64,000 nt of DNA from contig NZ_AP017296.1 in assembly GCF_001548375.1 (NCBI RefSeq), forward strand, positions 124,001 to 188,000, written 5' to 3'. Under the pieces are notes generated by a model. It was given only the letters and a program-made list of their open reading frames with translations. It was not told the origin of the DNA and searched no databases. Source of the DNA: Nostoc sp. NIES-3756 (GTDB lineage: Bacteria > Cyanobacteriota > Cyanobacteriia > Cyanobacteriales > Nostocaceae). The translations under genes were made by a program, and so were the position numbers. The stretch's first letter is position 1; every line of letters begins with the position of its first letter. Below, piece by piece: positions 59,951-64,000 of this stretch.

Positions 59951-61156
59951 ATGTCAATAGATTTATCCCAATCAAACAAGCTAGTTTTGACTTGTGATTT
60001 AGGCGGTAGTTTGTCACGCGTGATCGCTCAGGTCTATCCTGATGGAGTACCAGAGTTAATCATCATGTCTCCAGAAGTGGCAGATGTGAGGCGTGACTCC
60101 CTCAAACACGTACAGATTGAGCCTACTGCAACTGACTCTGCATGGGTAGGTTTGGGAGATGATTACTATGCTTTAGGTACGTTAGCCAAAAATAATTTTG
60201 CTGGTATTCCTTCGCTCAAAGCATTGAAAAATAAGTATGCTTTGCCAAAAATTGCGGCTTTACTTTGGCAAGCTTGTTATCGCCACCAATTGAAAAATCC
60301 AGAAGTGATGATTCACTTACTACTTCCTTCGGGAGAGACTAAGGATAAAGATGTGGAAGAATTGTCACAAAAATTAGAACTATTTCTTAAACAGGGCATA
60401 AATACACCTACAGGGTTGTTAAAAGCTAAACTACGGAACTTTTACGTATTGCCAGAAGGTTCGGGTGTATTGTCTTATCGTTTACGTTCTTTAGGAAACC
60501 TCGCTTTTCAAAAAAGTATTGGGATTTTAATGCTGGGATATCGTAATTCCAGCTTTTTCTTATGTGATAAAGGAAGTAAAGGTAAGTCTGAAACTACTAC
60601 TCTGGGTATGAGTTGGATGTTACAACAATTTGTTGAACGTACATCAGTAGGTTTGTCTAAAGATGATTTACGGTTAGTGCCTGCATTAGTAAGTGGAGAA
60701 AGTGGGAATTTCCAAAGCTTTCGGACGCTTTCACGTCAGCCCACAGTTGAGGGCATACAATCAGATTTACAATTATTTTCCGAAGTCTTGCCAATTGTCA
60801 AAGATGAATATTGTCGAGCTTTAATAAGATGGCTTGACAATATTGGTGCAGTGTTTGACGAAATTTTAATTTGTGGTGGCACTGCTTCATTTGTCCGTAC
60901 TGAGCTTGTCAATCATTTTAAGAATGAGAGAGTGCCTATTTGCTGGAATGGTGAGGTGAATGTCCCTTCAGCTTTAGATACTCATAAATTGGGGGAGCGT
61001 TTAGTTGATATTTGGACAAGTCATATCAGCCATATCAAATTGATAGATAAGAAAAAACGTTACGACCGTCAGCAGCCTCTGTTTCCTCAACCCGCTAAAG
61101 CCTCGGAACCAACAAAGGATCGCTGGAAGAACTTCTTACCAATGCTTGAACCCTAA
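59951..61156 (+). CDS. parM: ParM-like plasmid segregation actin
   Basis: 401 residues of the actin/ParM/StbA family. Phosphate-1 motif LVLTCDLGGSLSRVIAQVY is near the start; the phosphate-2 and adenosine parts are around GILMLGYRNSSFFLCDKG and EILICGGTASFVRTEL. It should polymerise with ATP and push ParR-parC-bound plasmids apart. It lies directly after parR and overlaps the next gene by one base, completing a type II partition cassette. Confidence 0.8.
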   Translation: MSIDLSQSNKLVLTCDLGGSLSRVIAQVYPDGVPELIIMSPEVADVRRDSLKHVQIEPTATDSAWVGLGDDYYALGTLAKNNFAGIPSLKALKNKYALPKIAALLWQACYRHQLKNPEVMIHLLLPSGETKDKDVEELSQKLELFLKQGINTPTGLLKAKLRNFYVLPEGSGVLSYRLRSLGNLAFQKSIGILMLGYRNSSFFLCDKGSKGKSETTTLGMSWMLQQFVERTSVGLSKDDLRLVPALVSGESGNFQSFRTLSRQPTVEGIQSDLQLFSEVLPIVKDEYCRALIRWLDNIGAVFDEILICGGTASFVRTELVNHFKNERVPICWNGEVNVPSALDTHKLGERLVDIWTSHISHIKLIDKKKRYDRQQPLFPQPAKASEPTKDRWKNFLPMLEP

Positions 61157-61536
61157 TGAATAATACCGAAAAACTCACACAACTTGCCCAGCAGCAAAAC
61201 TTTGACGATAGGACTGTGCAAATCTTTGACCGTATTTACGCTCATTCAGGTATTGCCATCGCACAACTAGGGCAAACGACTGTTACACAAGCAGATAGTT
61301 TAATCTTGGTTCTCAAACAGAATGATGCTACCCCTGAGTTTGTGAAAAATCTGCTAGTTTATTCTCTTACAAAAGGAATGCCTGTTTATGTGATAGACCA
61401 CATCCTCAACAGCGATCATGATCAAGACGGCAGAACCTTATCGGAGGAGCTTTTCATCGACAATACTGACCCTTATTTAGTAGACAACCGCCCTCAAAAA
61501 AGTTCCAAGTTACGACAAGTAGAGTTAGAGTTATGA
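61156..61536 (+). CDS. hypothetical protein with a TSP3/EF-hand-like Ca-binding motif
   Basis: 126 residues, helical. DHILNSDHDQDGRTLSEELF followed by IDNTDPYLVDN has the DxDxDGxxxxEE...TDP spacing of thrombospondin type-3/EF-hand calcium loops. It overlaps the parM stop by one base, so it is the third gene of the partition operon. A role in segregation is possible but unproven. Confidence 0.6.
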   Translation: MNNTEKLTQLAQQQNFDDRTVQIFDRIYAHSGIAIAQLGQTTVTQADSLILVLKQNDATPEFVKNLLVYSLTKGMPVYVIDHILNSDHDQDGRTLSEELFIDNTDPYLVDNRPQKSSKLRQVELEL

Positions 61537-61552
61537 TGCTTTGCAGACAAGC

Positions 61553-61590
61553 ACTGCAAAATGTCAGGTGATTGAGTGACATTTTGCAGT
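61553..61590. promoter_or_regulatory. perfect 14-bp inverted repeat after the par operon
   Basis: ACTGCAAAATGTCA (61553-61566) and TGACATTTTGCAGT (61577-61590), 10-base loop, no T-run after it. The CAAAATG core also occurs in the 54-bp repeats at 37740-37954. It could be a terminator without U-tract, or an operator for the gene at 61692. Confidence 0.6.
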
Positions 61591-61691
61591 AGTTTGATGC
61601 AAAAGGTCACTCAAAATTTAGCGTTTTGCTGGATGTAATTAGAAGTGAAAATACGTAGAATTTACTTACTTTCACGAATGGTTGTGAGTTT

Positions 61692-62051
61692 ATGTTAAAG
61701 CAAGCCATTAATTTGAACACCTCTACCCCAAAAGCATTGAAACCCCAAAATTTAGCACAGAATCAATTACCAGAATTGGAAACTCTTCTTTGTGAACGAG
61801 TTAAGCAGGGAGGAGATGTCCACTCGGTTCTTTCGGCATTACACTATTTCAAAGATCATGATAGTCAAGAATACTGGTACAGTACATTTAGAAAACAATA
61901 CCAAGAGCGTTCAACTTTTGAATCGCTACAAAGGGTCTTTATGACTGCCTTTGCTGTCTTAGGCATGGTTGTTGTATTTGACAGACTGTTCAATCCACCC
62001 ACATCTACAAGTAATAACCCTAACCCACCATCTATTGAAAAATCAAATTAG
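61692..62051 (+). CDS. hypothetical membrane-anchored small protein
   Basis: 119 residues. A helical N-terminal part, one membrane segment near 83-101 (VFMTAFAVLGMVVVFDRLF) and a short Pro/Asn/Ser-rich tail. No family recognised. Convergent with the nuclease-like gene, overlapping it by 4 bp. Confidence 0.55.
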   Translation: MLKQAINLNTSTPKALKPQNLAQNQLPELETLLCERVKQGGDVHSVLSALHYFKDHDSQEYWYSTFRKQYQERSTFESLQRVFMTAFAVLGMVVVFDRLFNPPTSTSNNPNPPSIEKSN

Positions 62052-62614
62052 CGTAGGTAACGATTCCGATAATTGTTTTTGGAGAGCTTTTTTGACTTTT
62101 CAAGAGTCCATTGCCATACAGGGGTTAACTTTTCGACATCTTTGAATAATGGTTGCCAAGAATCATTAAGCGTGTACTTACTAATGACATTAGCTAGTAC
62201 ACGTAGACATCGTAGTTGCTGAGAACTAACTTGTTCTTCAGCGAACCGTAGGACTATCCAATTAGCTTCGACAAAGCATTTGTTACGGTAATCATCCTTT
62301 CCCACATGATGAATTGGTTCATGAGTAGCAAAACTAAATGGCTCATCAATCTCGATATCAATGTGCAAGTTTGTATTTGGTTCCACGAATAAAAAATCGG
62401 CGCTGTAAGCGTTTTGATGGTCTAAAGGTAGTAGTTCTTGTTGAGAGTAAATGTGAGGAGCAAAATACTTTTCTAGAATCTGACCAAACTGAAACTCGGA
62501 AGCACCCAATTTTGTGGTATCGCTTGATTTTGAAGGTAAGAGAGTCGGCGTTAGCTTACCCAGCTTAACATCTTCAGGAATTATTAATATTGGATAACAA
62601 GGACGATTTTCCAT
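62048..62614 (-). CDS. PD-(D/E)XK-nuclease-like protein (putative)
   Basis: 188 residues. ADFLFVEPNTNLHIDIEIDE, then KDDYRNKCFVEANWIVLRFA, is the arrangement of DUF559/very-short-patch-repair-like nucleases: Asp, then ExD/E on the next strand, then a helix and a Trp/Arg strand. Catalytic competence is uncertain because the usual ExK Lys is replaced by IEIDE. It shares its start codon region with the divergent AAA+ gene. Confidence 0.55.
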   Translation of the reverse strand: MENRPCYPILIIPEDVKLGKLTPTLLPSKSSDTTKLGASEFQFGQILEKYFAPHIYSQQELLPLDHQNAYSADFLFVEPNTNLHIDIEIDEPFSFATHEPIHHVGKDDYRNKCFVEANWIVLRFAEEQVSSQQLRCLRVLANVISKYTLNDSWQPLFKDVEKLTPVWQWTLEKSKKLSKNNYRNRYLR

Positions 62615-64000
62615 GAGAGATTTAATTCAACAACTCTTTAGTTTAATTAAACTACAAAATCCCTTAATAGCCGTCGAATCTCCTTTGCAAGAGCGTTTGA
62701 GGTTCCTGAGAAATCTAGCCCAAGAATGTGAATTACAAAATATTAACTGCTATTTATGGTCACTAGAAGATGACCAACTGCGTCAATTACAAATTGTAGA
62801 TGATGCTCTGACACTACAAAGTATAAGTGAGTATCAACCTATTACTGATAAGTCTCGTCCTGAACATTACTTTCAAATTCTCCGATTTTGGCAAGCTAGC
62901 TCACTACAAGGAATATTGCTGCTAGAGGGGATATTTCCTTGGTTAAATGATAATCCCGATTTTCTAACTTCTGAGTGGATTAAGGGGGCATTGATTAATC
63001 TCAAATTTGAGGTAACTGACCATAAATATCAATTGACTCAAACTCAAAATCTGTGGTTCCTTGAGAGTTCGACTGCTACTAGTTTAGTTTATCGCCACTC
63101 TTCTAAAACGACTATTCTGTTAGGCCCAAACGCCACATTATCAGCCTCTCTTGCCGCCGAGATTCCTACTATCACTCAAGAACTACCGACAGTAGAAGAA
63201 ATCAGGGTTTACTTGAAAGAAATTTTACCTGACTCCTATAGCATCTTAGAAATTGATAATTTGGCGATCGCGGCAGTTGGAATGTATTTAGCAGACATCG
63301 AATATGGTATCCGCCAAGCAATACTCTTAATGAACTATATCTCGGCGCAAGAGTTAACTAAACAACTATCAACTTACAAAATCAAACTGCTCAAACGAGT
63401 TCATCAAGTAGAATTTCTCCTCCCACCATCAATTAAGGTAGGAGGACTTGAACTAATGCAAGAGGCATTCAGAAAGTATAAGCGCCTGATGAGTTCTTTG
63501 GCACAAGCTTACAATCTGCGCCCTCCCAAGGGGATTTTACTAATCGGCCCACCCGGTACAGGAAAATCGTACTCGGCTAAAGCCTGTTCTGCTTTACTGG
63601 GCATACCCTTGATTGTTGTCGAGTGGGGTCAGTTTTGTAGTTACGGTAATTTAGCCGAGTATAAGCTAAAAAAACTACTAGCATTAGTCGATAGAATTGA
63701 CCGTATGCTCTTCTATTTAGACGATTTTGACAAAGGTTTTGCCGGAGATGATGATTTATCCAGACGACTCGCAGGAATGTTACTTACCTGGATGCAGGAA
63801 AGAACGAGTAATGTCATCATTATTGCCTCAGCTAATAATTTAGAACTACTGCCACCGGAATTGACCAGATGTGGACGATTCGATGACATCTTTAAAGTAG
63901 ACTTGCCCAACAACGGGGAGAGGCACTCAATTTTTAAGATTCACCTAGCTCGATTTGATGCACGCTTCCGTAACGGCGGCGATGCCTATACTGAAGAAGA
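62613..64000 (+). CDS. AAA+ ATPase, Ycf46-like (partial, runs off the window)
   Basis: At least 462 residues, open to the window end. The N-terminal domain (NPLIAVESPLQERLRFLRNL) resembles the opening of Ycf46-type cyanobacterial ATPases. The AAA+ core has Walker A GPPGTGKSYSAKA, Walker B MLFYLDDFDKGF, sensor 1 IIIASANNLELLP and arginine finger PPELTRCGRFDDIF. The start ATG (62613) overlaps the start of the divergent nuclease-like gene by two bases (CATG), leaving no room for a promoter between them. Confidence 0.8.
   Translation, partial: MRDLIQQLFSLIKLQNPLIAVESPLQERLRFLRNLAQECELQNINCYLWSLEDDQLRQLQIVDDALTLQSISEYQPITDKSRPEHYFQILRFWQASSLQGILLLEGIFPWLNDNPDFLTSEWIKGALINLKFEVTDHKYQLTQTQNLWFLESSTATSLVYRHSSKTTILLGPNATLSASLAAEIPTITQELPTVEEIRVYLKEILPDSYSILEIDNLAIAAVGMYLADIEYGIRQAILLMNYISAQELTKQLSTYKIKLLKRVHQVEFLLPPSIKVGGLELMQEAFRKYKRLMSSLAQAYNLRPPKGILLIGPPGTGKSYSAKACSALLGIPLIVVEWGQFCSYGNLAEYKLKKLLALVDRIDRMLFYLDDFDKGFAGDDDLSRRLAGMLLTWMQERTSNVIIIASANNLELLPPELTRCGRFDDIFKVDLPNNGERHSIFKIHLARFDARFRNGGDAYTEE

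Overview
The window reads as part of a large conjugative plasmid of a filamentous (Nostoc-like) cyanobacterium. The evidence is many HIP1-type GCGATCGC octamers, heptameric CGCAATT/AATTGCG repeats, a CyRepA1-like replication protein, a ParM/ParR partition locus with its centromere, a MobV relaxase and a nearly complete type IV secretion gene set. There is no rRNA, tRNA or CRISPR array. Host assignment is inference from these signatures.

Left part (1-16 kb): the 5' end of an IS630-type transposase borders a truncated DUF4351/Rpn-type gene. Then come an SDR oxidoreductase, a phosphodiester glycosidase and an SNase-like protein. From 3598 to 10124 lies a Tn7-like transposon that can be delimited exactly. 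It has 17-bp terminal inverted repeats (one mismatch), a 5-bp TATGC target duplication, a TnsA-TnsB fusion, a TnsC and three small unknown genes, but no TniQ/TnsD and no cas genes. Removing it restores a small open reading frame whose halves lie at 3515-3597 and 10125-10298. Beyond it are a glycosyltransferase, a photolyase/cryptochrome, an RpaB-type response regulator, a dinB 3' remnant and a DUF574 methyltransferase.

Middle (16-32 kb): a putative partition-type pair (ParB-like protein with a hairpin over its ribosome-binding site, plus a small frameshifted DNA-binding gene), heptamer repeats, a VOC protein, then a signalling/secretion cluster. That cluster holds a filamentous-haemagglutinin-type exoprotein overlapping an exported CHAT protease, a secreted unknown, a membrane Ser/Thr kinase with TPRs, and a vMAP-NB-ARC STAND NTPase.

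Right part (32-64 kb): the plasmid backbone. It has a possible structured RNA, the replication protein, a tyrosine recombinase, four ~54-bp tandem repeats, and a transfer operon (VirB2-, B3-, B4-, B5-, B6-, B8-, B10-, B9-like, then VirD4 and a second DUF3854 protein). A leftward operon follows with MobV-TOPRIM relaxase, two ParA-like ATPases and a membrane protein. Next is a parC-parR-parM locus whose centromere shows as two blocks of phased decamers, then small unknown genes, a nuclease-like gene and an AAA+ ATPase cut by the window end.
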